64,000 nucleotides of DNA from Plantago ovata. Taxonomy: Eukaryota > Streptophyta > Magnoliopsida > Lamiales > Plantaginaceae. Where the stretch lies: positions 47,648,362 to 47,712,361 of the forward strand of contig CM051457.1 in assembly GCA_028274465.1 (NCBI GenBank), written 5' to 3'. The notes under the pieces are model-generated. The model searched no databases, had not been told where the DNA came from, and worked only from the letters and a program-made list of their open reading frames with translations. Position numbers and translations under genes: made by a program. Shown piece by piece: positions 1-11,006 of this stretch (within the stretch, counting starts at the first letter, position 1; each line of letters begins with the position of its first letter).

Positions 1-1377
1 TTAATTGATTATGTATATATGTATATATGTTATGTGATTATGTAGTTTATGTGGATGCAATTGATTCTATGATTAATTCGAATTTCGAAAGTTTTGTTTT
101 TATATAAATTTAGAATTTATATATTTTTTTTTTTTAAAAAAGGGAAATTTTATTTATATATATATATATATATCCCGCCTGCGTGCCGCAGGAGCCCTAG
201 GGGACGGATACATTATATATATATATTTATTTAATTTTTCCGAGTTGGACCCAAAATTGAATTTTTGGAAATTTTGAGGATTGAATTTTATATTTGGAAT
301 ATAAATATGATTTAATTGTAATTATTATTAACTAGAGGGGTTAAATTTAATTACTATTAAGTTGAGGGGGCTTATTTGTGATTTAACAATTTATTGTTTA
401 TTACAAATAAGTCTTTCTACTTTTTAATTTTGAATTTAACACCTCCATGGTTTGGAAAATTACAATTGAGTCCTTCGGGTTTTCGAAAATTGCTACCTGG
501 TCAATCGAATTTTCAATTTTTCAATCTAGTCCAAATTTTCAATTTTTCATAGAGATTATAAGTATGGGATTATAATTTTCATAATGAAATTATGAAGTAA
601 TTTGGCATCCACATAGGCTACTACTTGTTTGTTTGCTCGATATGCTATTGTTTGACAATGCATGTTTAAATACCACGTATTTTACTTTCCGTTCAACCGT
701 TATGCATGCGAGGGTAGGAGGCGTCCTCTTATTTGTCGGACCGCATATTTTTACGTATGGGTAGGCGGCGCCCATTATGTGCTTGACCGCATTTAGAACT
801 AGAATGGATAGGCGGCATCCATTACGTGTAGACCGCTCATGCATGATGGGTAGGCGGCTCCCTTATTTGTTTGTAGATGATTGATAACAACCCTCAAGCT
901 ACAAGCCCCAACAAATATAAGTGCAGAAATATGTATACGTATGTGTTTCTGAGATGCTTTCCATGGGGTGCTTTAATTCTGAACTTTCATTGCGTTTCCC
1001 TGTATTGGCGACCTCGTCTTGCAGACTCGCAGTGATCGTCAGATTAGAGTAAGCCTATGGTTATAACTTACTGTATATTGTGTCTAGCGACCTCGATAGG
1101 TACAATATGTACAGCGTCTGGTTAAATTAGATTTAACACCCAAGAGTTGCATGACGCAATTGGATAGTCCTACCGGTCATATTATGTTATGCGATCAGCC
1201 CCCGTTGGAGTATAGCATAGTATGGATTTGGATCTTGGCCACTACGGTAACTTGTTGGACATTACCCGTATGTTTGTTTTGGGGGCAATCATATGTGAAA
1301 ATAGTGGAAGCTAAACAGCTAAAGGACCTTGTTGTTTAGTTATGTAGACTGTGTATTTAGAAATAGTATTTCAATAG
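1..1377. other. Unassigned AT-rich noncoding sequence
   Basis: No convincing coding sequence is visible. The first 600 bases are AT-rich with TA dinucleotide runs. A degenerate tandem repeat lies at 712-889. The style (long AT-rich stretch, repeats, then retrotransposon gag) suggests an LTR or leader of a retroelement. I could not match it to any other LTR in the window, and no PBS is recognisable before the gag at 1426. Confidence 0.4.
712..889. repeat. Degenerate ~47-bp tandem repeat (4 units)
   Basis: Units start with a GGGTAGGCGG-like core at 712, 759, 806 and 848, so spacing is 47, 47 and 42 bases. Each unit continues with a CC-rich segment and a 'GACCGC' box. The copies differ by several substitutions, so the repeat is not recent. 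Confidence 0.7.
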
Positions 1378-1425
1378 TTGATTTATTATTTTCGTTCTAT
1401 ATTATTTCTCCTTAGGAAAACCGAA

Positions 1426-2211
1426 ATGGCGAGTATGTCGCTCCGTGCTATCTTAGAGAAGCAAGTTTTGACCGGACCAAACTTCCTAGATTGGATCAGC
1501 AATATTCATTTGGTGCTGAGGTACGAAAAGATTGAGTACGTCTTGGACGAGGCTATTCCCGTGTGTCCCGAGAATCAGACTGCCGATCAAGTTGCTGCTT
1601 GGAATCAAGCCAACAAGGAAAAGGCTGATAAGCATCAAGAGTATGCTAAATCCGTGCAGTGTATTATGCTGGTGGCAATGAGCAATGAGCTGCAGAGACA
1701 ACATGAAAGCATGTTGCCGTATGACATGCTGAAGCATCTTGAGTCGCTCTTTAAGACGACAACCAGAATTGTTGAATTTGATTTGATCAAAGAGATACAG
1801 AGATGCAAGCTCAATGAAGGAGGGAACATGTCTGAACATGTTCTCAAGATGATTGGTCTCTTTGAGAAGCTTGCCAATGCCAGTGTCAAGCTGGAGAATA
1901 AGATCATGGTGATCTTTGTCCTTCAATCATTGTCGAGTTCGTATTCGCAGTTCATCATTAACTACACCATGAATGCGAATGATGTTACATTGCCCAAGCT
2001 CCATAATCTGCTGAAGACATATGATCAAACTCTTCCTAAGAAGGAGAAATCGATCATGTATGTTGGGCAACCGTCTAACACAAACCCGAGAAACAAAGGT
2101 GCTAAGGGTAAGGGAAAGTCGGAAGCCAAGGCTAACACTTCGAGTGATAGGCCTAAGCGTCTGAACCAGAGAAAGAAGTTCAAGAGGAGCAGAACGGTAC
2201 GCACAGGATGA
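1426..2211 (+). pseudogene. gag: Ty1-copia Gag (capsid), frameshifted at its 3' end
   Basis: This is the capsid part of a Ty1-copia polyprotein, which packages element RNA in cytoplasmic virus-like particles. The protein opens MASMSLRAILEKQVLTGPNF and has the UBN2/Retrotran_gag_2 look: 'LTGPNFLDWI', 'YVLDEAIP', a repeated-helix centre and a basic tail. The frame opens at 1378, but the ATG at 1426 fits family starts. The basic tail runs into a stop at 2209-2211. The expected zinc knuckle continues in another frame from 2213, so one frameshift lies near 2190. The copia element is later split by element N at 2856. Confidence 0.85.
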
Positions 2212-2212
2212 A

Positions 2213-2855
2213 TGTCTTTTCTGTAAGCAGAAAGGGCATTGGAAGAAAGATTGCCCTAAGCTAAGGGAAGATCAAGCTAAGAAGCCGCCGGCTTCTAGCT
2301 CAGGTATGTTTGTTATTGAAATGAACATGACTACTTTTGACTTCAATGGTTGGGTATTAGATACATCTTGTGGCTCACACATTTGTAATAATGTACAGGG
2401 GCTAATTGAACACATGCTAGTCAAGCAAGGTGAAATCGACTTGCATGTTGGGAACGACAATCCAGTTGAAGCCAAACGCGTTGGACGCTGCAAGATAGAT
2501 TTGCCATCAGGACAATGTTTAGAACTTGATAACGTTTATTTTGTTCCATCCATTGTCAGAAATATTATTTTCATTCCATTGTTGGACAATTTGGGTTTTT
2601 CCTTTCGTTTTGCTAATAATACTTGTTATTTTTTGCTAAATGACCAGTATTATGGAAAAGCTCGCTTAGTGAATGGTTTATATATTTTGCAAAGTAGTCT
2701 ACCTTTATTTCAAATATATAACAAACAACCGTCTTCAAGTAGGAAGAATAATCCATCTTATCTATGGCATTGTCAGCTAGGCCTTATCAATGAAACACGA
2801 ATTCAAAGACTAAGGAAGTTGGACTACTTAGAAACATTTGATTTCGAATCATGTG
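2213..2855 (+). pseudogene. pol: Copia zinc knuckle, protease and GAG-pre-integrase segment
   Basis: This continues gag-pol in frame 2. A CCHC zinc knuckle (CLFCKQKGHWKKDC, 2213-2254) binds nucleic acid. The aspartic protease follows, with its active site read as WVLDTSCGSHIC; D-T-G has become D-T-S. Then comes the 'YLWHCQLGLINETRIQRL' GAG-pre-integrase motif, where the canonical 'WHxRLGH' is partly changed. The segment ends exactly where element N is inserted: TSD ATGTG at 2851-2855, repeated at 8859-8863. Coding resumes at 8864. Confidence 0.85.
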
Positions 2856-4298
2856 TGATGATGTCGTTTTTCACCAATTGAATTTGTTTAATAGCCAAAG
2901 AACACTTATCACTACACAAACTAGAGTGCAATGGCAATTTGTCCCCGAGTGTCATTCTCTCGGGACCTAACGTGGCTTTGTTTGTGGTTTTTACTAGTTA
3001 TTTCAGACAACGAGTTCAAGTGTTGCTTTCTAAGGTGCGAGCAGACGTTACTCGGACCTTATAAGTATAGAATTGCTTTCTTAGAACAAAGCAACGAGAA
3101 ATCAGATTGTTGTAATCAAGTTTGGAAAACGGTTGGTGGTAGAAATCAAATACGCATGCATGGGTTACGAATATGCTCACAAGTTCTGTGCGTAAAACCT
3201 TCGATCAAGTCTTCTAAGCAACTCGTCTAGGTAAATTTCAAGACACACATCATAAAAGACCACTATCAATACTTTAGAGGTGCTTGTCACTAACACCATT
3301 TATCTAGCATGCTGCAAATCTCTAACATACAATCCTATAGCTTTCATTGACCAAGAGTTTGTCAGTATACTCAATTCGAATATATTTTATAGGCAACTAA
3401 GAATCATATGAAGGAATTTGCAGCAAGATTGAATCACAATCTCATGTAAGCATGAACATAACCCATAGCATGCAGAGTCTACATTCTACCACCAACACAA
3501 AGGATTTAGCTACTCATATTCATCAACATAGACATCAAATCATATGAATTGTAAATAGAATACATCAAATCAAACTACTAGACAAGAGATAATGATACAA
3601 TGTTACCACCAAGTTGTCACTAATCGGTGGGTATTGATGAAAACCTCTCCGTAGATGAAACAATGGATGCAATCCTATGCCAAAACCTTTAATCCAATCT
3701 AAAATACAATGTAATCTGAGTTTTCCCTGAGTTTTGGGGCTTTGGAGCTCTCCAAAACGAAGCTAGTGTTCCAAAGTCTGGAAAAAGTAACTGAAGATCA
3801 GATTTAAGAAGGAAAATCCGAAAACGTAATCGCTGCCAAGCGGACCGCTTGGAGAGGCCAAGCGGAGCGCTTGTCAAGCGAAGCGCTTGGGCCCTCCAAG
3901 CACTTCGCTTGGCTGCTGTGCCAAAACTCCTGGAAAATGAAGCGGAGCGCTTCACTATTCCAGGCGCTTAGCTTGGCTCCTGGGCAGATTTTTGTCTTCC
4001 AACTCAATCTTTTTGCTCTCGTATGGCCCTCGAGTGCCTTGGACTCATCCTTCTCAATGCTTATTGATGCTCAAACACTCACGAACAAGCCGTGGAGATC
4101 AAGGAACTTCAACGGGGCCATTTTCTATCAAAAAAGCTCGTTTTTATCTCCAAAAACGCCGTTTCGTTCCTAAGTGCCTGAAAATGCAGAAAACACAAAA
4201 CGTGACACTATTCTACAAAACTAACCAAAAAACAAGTCTAAAAGGTAGCAAAAGAAGGTAAAAAAGACAAGATGAACGCGTCAAATATACGTTCATCA
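2856..4298 (-). repeat. Element N 3' LTR
   Basis: 1443 bp, paired with 7457-8858. Relative to its partner it has about 41 extra bases near 3014-3073 (absent from the other copy around 7620). It contains the palindrome array at 3836-3977 and the conserved TAGAATAGTGTCACGTTT box (minus strand, about 4198-4215). Confidence 0.92.
3836..3977 (-). repeat. CAAGCGG-type palindrome array in N 3' LTR
   Basis: Several near-perfect palindromes sit side by side, such as CCAAGCGGACCGCTTGG and the CAAGCGGAGCGCTTG and CAAGCGAAGCGCTTG variants, plus a degenerate GGCGCTTAGCTTGG. The same spelling recurs in the other LTR (8396-8537) and inside the element (5957-6108). Confidence 0.9.
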
Positions 4299-4335
4299 AA
4301 CTCCCCAAACCAAACCTTTGCTTGTGCTCAAGCAA
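4299..4335 (-). promoter_or_regulatory. Element N polypurine tract with flanking hairpin
   Basis: Read on the minus strand, a perfect 7-bp stem TTGCTTG...CAAGCAA (4318-4335) is followed by a purine-rich GGTTTGGTTTGGGGAGTT ending at the 3' LTR. This is where plus-strand DNA synthesis would be primed. The same hairpin-PPT module is found in A, B and E. Confidence 0.8.
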
Positions 4336-5744
4336 CAAACTATCCTAAATGCAACACAAAAGGAGTCTCATGCCAAGTAAAGTGAACTAATCTATTGAAT
4401 CTACCAAATGCTTATGAACAAAACCAAATGAGCATGACATGCAAGTAGGTTGAAGAATGCCTCGATTGCGAATATACACATTCTCATGTGCACTTGGTTA
4501 AACAAAGGAGTCTCTCGTAACATCTTCTACCTGGACCTGGTCAGTGACGACACAATGATGCATGTTATCATACTACAATTGCCCCGTGCCTATGAAACCG
4601 AGGGCTTACTACTGTTCACCAAGCGGGACTTTTCCTCAAGAGAGGGCGAACCAATACTGGCTCTCATCAAACGAAGGAGGGTTCCCTAGAAAGAGAAGAC
4701 ACTCCCCTATTCTACCCAGACTCTCAAGAATGAGCCTCTTTCAACCACTTCTTGAATAGCAAGACGAGGGTGGTCAAGAACAGGCCTTGGGCAAAGGCGA
4801 CACGAAACGAAAGATAGAATTTACAACTCGATAACTTCAATAACAAATATTTACATGACACTTGACACTTTACTAGACTGCTTTTTGGCTTGCAACGACC
4901 CTTCTTTTGCTTTTGGGTCTTATTCTTTATTTCCCTTTTTTTTTCTTTTCTCTTTTTTTTTTATATTTCTTTTTTCTTTTCTTCTTCTTTTCTTTTTCTC
5001 TTTTTTTTTTATATATATAGGGGCAAGCAGCAGTACTAAGTGTCAAAACACCTCCCCAAACCTATTCGAAAGAATAGGTTTGAGCACAAAGACGAAAAAG
5101 AAAAAGGAAAGACTCTTTTACAAAGACACCTCCCCAAACCTATTCGAAAGAATAGGTTGGGACACAAAACAAAAAGAAAAAGAAAAAGAAAACCTTACAA
5201 CGACTCAAAGACGAAAGACAAGTATAACAACGTAATCCCCTCCCCAAACCTATTCGATAGAATAGGTTTAATACAAGGAATCACACACCTCACACTACCT
5301 CCTTCCTAGGCATTTGGCAATCTCTAATCGAGGTGAAGAACTTGTCGCCTCTTACGTACATAATTACACGGGCTACAACCATAGACTCTAACATGCATCA
5401 TTTTATAAGGCCATCGTGAACCGCAGCAGAAGAAACACCACTCAAGGTAATGTCGAGACTACTAAGCTTAACTAGTGCACATGCGAATGTGACAAACCAA
5501 GCGAGACAAGCGTCAAACTACTTGCAAAGTGATGCAACATATGATCAATGGTCATAAACACTTAGTCTACTCAATAAAAAAAGTTCAAAAGACTTGGCAA
5601 TAAACTCCACACACAACAACGTGCAACAACTAATCTAGGGATGATATGCATGCAAAAACTGAAAAAACACGACAAATCACATGAACTTGAGTAAAATCAG
5701 GCATGAACGAACCACACAAGCATATAGTACTGAAAATCCACTAC
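4336..5744 (-). other. Element N 3' noncoding region with conserved hairpins
   Basis: Noncoding on both strands. It holds three copies of a palindrome, AACCTATTC-(4 nt)-GAATAGGTT, at 5059-5080, 5137-5158 and 5247-5268. Each has a CCCC block beside it, giving TTTGGGGA on the element strand. A long pyrimidine run on the plus strand (about 4928-5013) is an A/G-rich tract on the element strand. The order hairpins, A-rich tract, hairpin-PPT is the same in A, B, C and E. Confidence 0.8.
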
Positions 5745-5790
5745 CCCCTACCCAAACCTAAACTTTTGCTCGTCCTCGAGCAAAGAAAAG
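5745..5790 (-). promoter_or_regulatory. Internal hairpin plus purine-rich tract (possible second PPT)
   Basis: On the minus strand a stem TTTGCTCG...CGAGCAAA (loop about AGGA) is followed by AGTTTAGGTTTGGGTAGGGGG. This closely copies the hairpin-PPT pair next to the 3' LTR (4299-4335). It lies where A, B and C also have a hairpin and G-rich tract. Confidence 0.6.
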
Positions 5791-5856
5791 TTGAATGAAA
5801 AGGAAAAATTGGAATGAAAGTACACTTCCCTGAGATAAAGGTTCGTGTCCAATCTC

Positions 5857-6108
5857 CTATATATGAGTAGTACCTGAAAGGACTCAAGAAACATGTGAAA
5901 ATGGGTGCACAAAGGTGAGAAGAATGGAAAAAACGAGGAAAATCTGGGTACAGGGTCCAGGCGGACCGCTTGGCGGGAGCCAAGCGGTCCGCTTGTCAAG
6001 CGGAGCGCTTGGGAGGCTCCAGGCGCTCCGCTTGAAATTCCAGTAAACTTTTTGATTTACTGAAGATTCAAGCGGACCGCTTGGCCCTTCCAAGCGCTTC
6101 GCTTGGCT
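5857..6108 (-). promoter_or_regulatory. Internal palindrome array followed by TATA box in N
   Basis: Between 5957 and 6108 lie palindromes with the same CAAGCGG(A)CCGCTTG spelling as this element's LTR arrays. Downstream on the minus strand is a TATA-like TCATATATAGG (5857-5866). The layout resembles the LTR promoters of this superfamily. It may be an internal promoter, although no ORF2 remains downstream in N. Confidence 0.65.
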
Positions 6109-6265
6109 CTGTTTCCATATTTCCGATGTTTTTTCCTATCTTAATCACCTAAGGCACCAAGACAAACACTAGACTAAATGAATCACGACAAAAGGCACAC
6201 AGGCCACAACTACAAAAGCAATAAAAAGGAAAAACTAAACTACATGCAAAGAAATACCACAAAGG

Positions 6266-7186
6266 TTATCCATTATCAAATTGGAATGAATCTCGTGCAT
6301 TCGTTCCATTACTCCTTGCATCTTGGGAACCATCTTTGGCTCCTCTCCTCAAATCAAGCAAATTCATGATTCCCTGAAAATAAAAATCAACTAAATTAAC
6401 AAAATCAAAATCTAAGAAATAACTAAAGGAATCAGAGGGAAAATAAAAAGAAAAAAATGGATCAAAACTCCCTTGAAGCGCATAGGTGGGTGCATGGACC
6501 AGAACATAGGAGTCAAGATCAAGAGTGTCTGTAGCAATAGAATCCAAACATGTCGATTCAGAGACACCAAAATATTCAGAGAGTAGCTCCTCGATCTCAA
6601 CACAACTCAAGACAACACTGTCTGACTCAGGTGAAGGAATGGATTCAGTCATCACCTCCTCCACGACTTCTTCTTTACCAACAGTCTTGACATCCTCAGT
6701 TAAGGACGTGGAATCCAAGCTAACTGAAGAGGCTTCATCAATAGATTCTTCACAACATTCCTCTACATTGGCTATGTCGATTTCTGGTGGCGGACTAGCA
6801 AAGCGAGACGTCCATGTCTTTGAACCGGGAGGTGAGTCCCAATCCCAATGTTCCAGAAACTTGTTGGTTATTTCATCCCAAGTGTGCAATGATCTTGCCG
6901 GCGGGATTCTGAGCCACTCACGAGCGCTCCCTCTCAAGGCTCCCATAAATCCCCTTATACAAAGCTGCTCATGTGATAAAATAACCCCCTCCACATTCTC
7001 ACGAGGTATCCTCAACACACCTTCCTCGAACGTGTCTAAGAACCCTCTTGGATCATCACCACTCGAAAACGTGGAAACAATGGAGTAGTACGAAGGATCA
7101 AAGTCATAATCCTTGCAATCTTCGTCCAATGTTATGCAAGGCCCTCGAGGTTTCACAAACCTTGTCAAAGAAGCTCGCATACTCAT
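6266..7186 (-). CDS. gag: Short Gag-like protein of element N (306 aa)
   Basis: This is the only intact ORF in element N. Residues about 35-120 carry a divergent retrotransposon capsid signature: 'DDPRGFLDTFEEGVLRI', 'RGFMGALRGSAREWL', 'SLHTWDEITNKFLEHW'. It aligns by eye with the 'RAKSWL..LPAGSLDTWEKVFSAFMEKYF' region of the Gag in A, B and E. The C-terminal half is acidic and serine-rich, then aromatic-rich ('FFSFYFPSDSFSYFLDFDF'). It has no CCHC knuckle and no protease DTG. I infer a capsid protein for particles whose enzymes come from another element. It begins about 250 bases after the PBS, a usual leader length. The stop lies shortly before the internal palindrome array. Confidence 0.7.
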   Translation of the reverse strand: MSMRASLTRFVKPRGPCITLDEDCKDYDFDPSYYSIVSTFSSGDDPRGFLDTFEEGVLRIPRENVEGVILSHEQLCIRGFMGALRGSAREWLRIPPARSLHTWDEITNKFLEHWDWDSPPGSKTWTSRFASPPPEIDIANVEECCEESIDEASSVSLDSTSLTEDVKTVGKEEVVEEVMTESIPSPESDSVVLSCVEIEELLSEYFGVSESTCLDSIATDTLDLDSYVLVHAPTYALQGSFDPFFSFYFPSDSFSYFLDFDFVNLVDFYFQGIMNLLDLRRGAKDGSQDARSNGTNARDSFQFDNG

Positions 7187-7435
7187 CCTTACAAGGAACT
7201 AGTTTCTGCACATGAGGAAACAAGAAACCAAGGAGCAGAATCCACAAAAGAATTAAAAAAAACTTGCAAGGAAAAAAATCCTCTAATCTAATAATATATA
7301 CAAAGAGCGCAAGCACGCAAGATAACGGAGAGCAGATTAGATAAATTTTCTGAAAAAGATAGGGGGAAAGAAATGAGGTGAGAAAGTGATGTTGGCTGAA
7401 AAACCAAAACAAAAACACCAACCAAAGGAGTTAAG

Positions 7436-7453
7436 TCCCCGACAACAGCGCCA
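7436..7453 (-). other. Element N primer-binding site (tRNA-Asp type)
   Basis: On the minus strand TGGCGCTGTTGTCGGGGA begins three bases after the 5' LTR. It matches 16 of 18 bases of the complement of the tRNA-Asp(GUC) 3' end (TGGCGCCGTTGCCGGGGA). Confidence 0.85.
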
Positions 7454-7456
7454 AAT

Positions 7457-8858
7457 TGATGATGTCGTTTTTCACCAATTAAATTTGTTTAATAGCCAAA
7501 GAACACTTATCACTACACAAACTAGAGTGCAATGGCAAGTTGTCCCCGAGTGTCGTTCTCTCGGGACCTAACGTAGCTTTGTTTGTGGTTTTTGCTAGTT
7601 ATTTCAGACAACGAGTTCAAGTGTTTATAGAATTGCTTTCTTAGAACAAAGCAACGAGAAATCAGATTGTTGTAATCAAGTTTGGAAAATGGTTGGTGGT
7701 AGAAATCAAATACACATGCATGGGTTACGAATATGCTCACAAGTTCAGTGCGTAAAACCTTCGATCAAGTCTGCTAAGCAACTCGTCTAGGTAACTTTCA
7801 AGACACACATCATAAAAGACCACTATCAATACTTTAGAGGTGCTTGTCACTAACACCATTTATCTAGCATGCTGCAAATCTCTAACATACAATCCTATAG
7901 CTTTCATTGACCAAGAGTTTGTCACTATACTCAATTCGAATATATTTTATAGGCAACTAAGAATCATATGAAGGAATTTGCAGCAAGATTGAATCACAAT
8001 CTCATGTAAGCATAAACATAACCCGTAGCATGCATATTCTACATTCTACCACCAACACAAAGGATTTAGCTACTCATATTCGTCAACATAGACATCAAAT
8101 CATATGAATTGTAAATAGAATACATCAAATCAAACTACTAGACAAGAGAGAATGATACAATGTTACCACCAAGCTGTCACTAATCGGTGGGTATTGATGA
8201 AAACCTCTCCGTAGATGAAACAATGGATGCAATCCTATGCTAAAACCTTTAATCCAATATAAAATACAATGTAATCTGAGTTTTCCATGAGTTTTGGGGC
8301 TTTGGAGCTCTCCAATACGAAGCTAGTATTCCAAAGTCTGGAAAAAGTAACTGAAGATCAGATTTAAGAAGGAAAATCCGAAAACGTAACCGCTGCCAAG
8401 CGGACCGCTTTGAGAGGCCAAGCGGAGCGCTTGGCAAGCGAAGCGCTTGGTCCCTCCAAGCGCTTCGCTTGGCTGCTGTGCCAAAGCTCCTGGAAAAGGA
8501 AGCGGAGCGCTTCACTATTCCAGGCGCTTAGCTTGGCTCCTGGGCAGATTTTTGTCTTCCAACTCAATCTTTTTGCCCTCGTACGGCCCTCGGGTGCCTT
8601 GGACTCATCCTTCTCAATGCTTATTGATGCTCAAACACTCACGAACAAGCCGTGGAGATCAAGGAACTTCAACGGGGCCATTTTCTATCAAAAAAGCTCG
8701 TTTTTAGCTCCAAAAACGTCATTTCGTTCCTAAGTGCCAGAAAATGCAGAAAACACAAAACGTGACACTATTCTACAATACTAACCAAAAAACAAGGCTA
8801 AAAGGTAGCAAAAGAAGGTAAAAAAGACAAGATGAACGCGTCAAAAATACGTTCATCA
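7457..8858 (-). repeat. Element N 5' LTR
   Basis: 1402 bp. It ends at 8858 beside the TSD copy 8859-8863. It carries the palindrome array at 8396-8537 and the TAGAATAGTGTCACGTTT box (minus, about 8758-8775). It lacks the 41-base segment present in the 3' LTR. Confidence 0.92.
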
Positions 8859-8863
8859 ATGTG

Positions 8864-9930
8864 TTAAGGGTAAGATGACGAACAAACCCTTTGTTGGACA
8901 AGGTGTTCGTGCCACTCGCTGCTTAGAGCTCATACATACCGATGTATGTGGACCTTTTAAAGTCCAAGCACGTGGAGGTTATTCTTACTTCGTTACCTTT
9001 ACTGACGATTTCTCAAGGTATGGATATATTTATCTTATGAAGAATAAATCTGAGACCTTTGGGAAATTCAAGGAGTTTAGGAATGAGGTCGAGAATGAAT
9101 TGAACCTAAGGATAGTCACTCTTCGATCAGATCGAGGAGGTGAATACTTTAGTGAAGAATTTATCGACTACTTGAAGGAGAATGGAATTCAATCGCAATG
9201 GACCCCTCCTAGAACACCACAATTAAATGTTGTGTCTGAGAGAAGGAATCGAACACTGGTAGACATGGTGAGATCAATCATTGGATTCTCTTCTCTTCCA
9301 AAATATCTATGGGGATATGCGCTACAAACTGCAATCTACATTCTGAACCGTGTACCATCTAAATCAGTGGAGAAAACTCCTTATGAGTTATGGAAAGGAA
9401 AGAAGCCCTCACTGGGCTATCTTAGACCTTGGGGCTGTCCTACGATAGTCAAATTGTTGCTCACTGATAAGTTAGATGGCAAGGGTGTCAAATTTTATTT
9501 CATAGGCTATCCTCGTCAGACGAGAGGCTATGAATTCTATCATGCTGAAGATCACAAGGTGATAGTATCTAGAAACGTCAAGTTTTTTGAAGCAGAATAC
9601 CTTGAAGAAGAGAGGTTAGATGATATGATTGAACTTGAAGAAATTCAAGACTTTGACACGCGCGAACATGAGTTCTCTAAATCTTCTGATTTGGACTCAA
9701 GTTCAGTGGGAGCTTTCAAAGCAGACAAGGGTAATGATATGACACTTGCTAGGCATGTCATAGTCAGTGGGAGTCCTGTGATTAGATCAACAGTTGAAAC
9801 CACACCAATAGAACCCGTTGTCAATCAACCTGTGCAACAAGTTGCACAAGAGCAGCCTCCCGCTAGGGAACAGGGTCGTAGCACGCGACCAGCTGCATCA
9901 GTGCCCACTAATAATGTTCTTGTTACATGA
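8864..9930 (+). pseudogene. pol: Ty1-copia integrase region
   Basis: This continues the copia polyprotein immediately after element N. The catalytic core is clear: 'IHTDVCGPF' (first Asp), '[12 protein letters not shown]' (second Asp) and '[13 protein letters not shown]' (Glu retained, though the usual NGVAE has become NVVSE). It is followed by '[24 protein letters not shown]' and '[18 protein letters not shown]', typical of copia integrase C-termini. A TGA at 9928-9930 (probably CGA to TGA) ends this stretch, and the same frame continues into RT. The enzyme would join element cDNA to the chromosome; this copy is inactive. Confidence 0.9.
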
Positions 9931-11006
9931 AGCCAGAAAATAAAAGCACCAGAAACGCCGACAGGAGCACCAGTCGAGCTCCGTAGGTCGAAGAGGATCC
10001 CAAAGGGACCTCAAAAGCAAAGCCTTATGATAGAAGACATCAGTGAACTTGATGTTGGCTTATCAAATCAGGAAGACCCCGAGACCTACAAAGAGGCAAT
10101 AAATGATATTGACTCAGACAGATGGCAAGAGGCCATGGAATTGGAAATAGACTCCATGTACCTGAACCAAGTTTGGAGCATGGTAGACTTGCCCCAAGGG
10201 GTTAGACCTATTGGGTGCAAATGGGTCTTTAAACGAAAGACAGATGCCGATGGCAAGGTACAAACGCACAAGGCTACACTTTTGGCGAAGGGCTACACAC
10301 AAATGTATGGCATCGATTACGATGAAACCTTTTAACCGGTAGAAAAGTTGAAGTCTATTCGAATTCTACTTGCGATAGCTACCTACTATGATTATGAGAT
10401 CTGGCAGATGGATGTAAAGACTGCCTTCCTCAATGGCAACCTTGAGGAAGAGTTCTATATGGTACAGCCGGAAGGTTTTATTAGTAAAACCAGGCCAACT
10501 GCTGTATGCAAATTACAGAGATCCATCTATGGGCTAAAGCAAGCGTCTAGGAGCTGGTATATCCGCTTTGACGAAGCTGTCAAATCGTTTGACTTCGTCA
10601 GAAGAGTAGAAGATCCCTGTGTCTACACTAGGCACAACGACAAGGGAGTCGTTTTCATGATCATTTATGTTGATGACATTTTGATCATGGGAAACAATGT
10701 CTCTATGCTAGATGAGACTAATGTTTGGTTATCAAGTACCTTCTCAATGAAGGACTTGGGTGAAGCGAACTACATCCTAGGGATAAAGATCTATAGAGAT
10801 AGGTCCAAGAGGATGTTAGGATTGATACAGTCCACCTACATCGACAAAATAATGAAGCGTTATAAGATGGACGACTCAAAGAGAGGCTTTCTCCCAGCTA
10901 GGCATGGGATAGTGCTATCAGTTAAGGATATTAAGAAAACTGATGAAGAAAGAAAGGCAATGAGTTGTGTGCCCTATGCTTCGGCAGTAGGGTCTATTAT
11001 CTATAT
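9931..11006 (+). pseudogene. pol: Ty1-copia reverse transcriptase, truncated before RNase H
   Basis: In the same frame as the integrase. The RT motifs are 'WQEAMELEIDSMYLNQVWSMVDLPQG', 'GCKWVFKRK', 'LLAKGYTQMYGIDYDETF', 'MDVKTAFLNGNLEEEFYMVQPEGF', 'GLKQASRSWY' and the catalytic YVDD (10666-10677). A TAA at 10333-10335 replaces Ser in 'ETFSPV'. The frame ends within 'ASAVGSIIYM', where a sequence opening TGTCCTAGAGACA begins at 11007, so connection and RNase H domains are absent. Either internal deletion joined pol to its own 3' LTR or another LTR landed here. Confidence 0.9.

Larger units (their letters stand above)
2856..8858 (-). mobile_element. Element N: minus-strand gag-only LTR retrotransposon in copia pol
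   Basis: This is a complete 6.0-kb insertion with 5-bp TSD ATGTG (2851-2855 and 8859-8863). It interrupts the copia reading frame, which resumes on the far side. It has two LTRs (2856-4298 and 7457-8858) with ends TGATGA...TCATCA in element orientation. In minus-strand order it holds 5' LTR, tRNA-Asp PBS, a 306-codon gag, a palindrome array plus TATA, conserved 3' hairpins, PPT and 3' LTR. There is no protease, RT or integrase, so it must be mobilised in trans, like gag-only (TR-GAG) plant elements. The LTRs differ by scattered substitutions and a ~41-bp indel, so the insertion is not very recent. Confidence 0.93.

Noticed and set aside
1151-1339. 62-codon ORF before copia gag
   Set aside because: Short, no recognisable motif, in sequence that looks noncoding.
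3689-4007. ORFs with repeated KRSAW motifs (also near 5741-6093 and 8249-8567)
   Set aside because: They are translations of the AAGCGGACCGCTTGG palindromes in element N noncoding DNA. Both strands and several frames give similar peptides.
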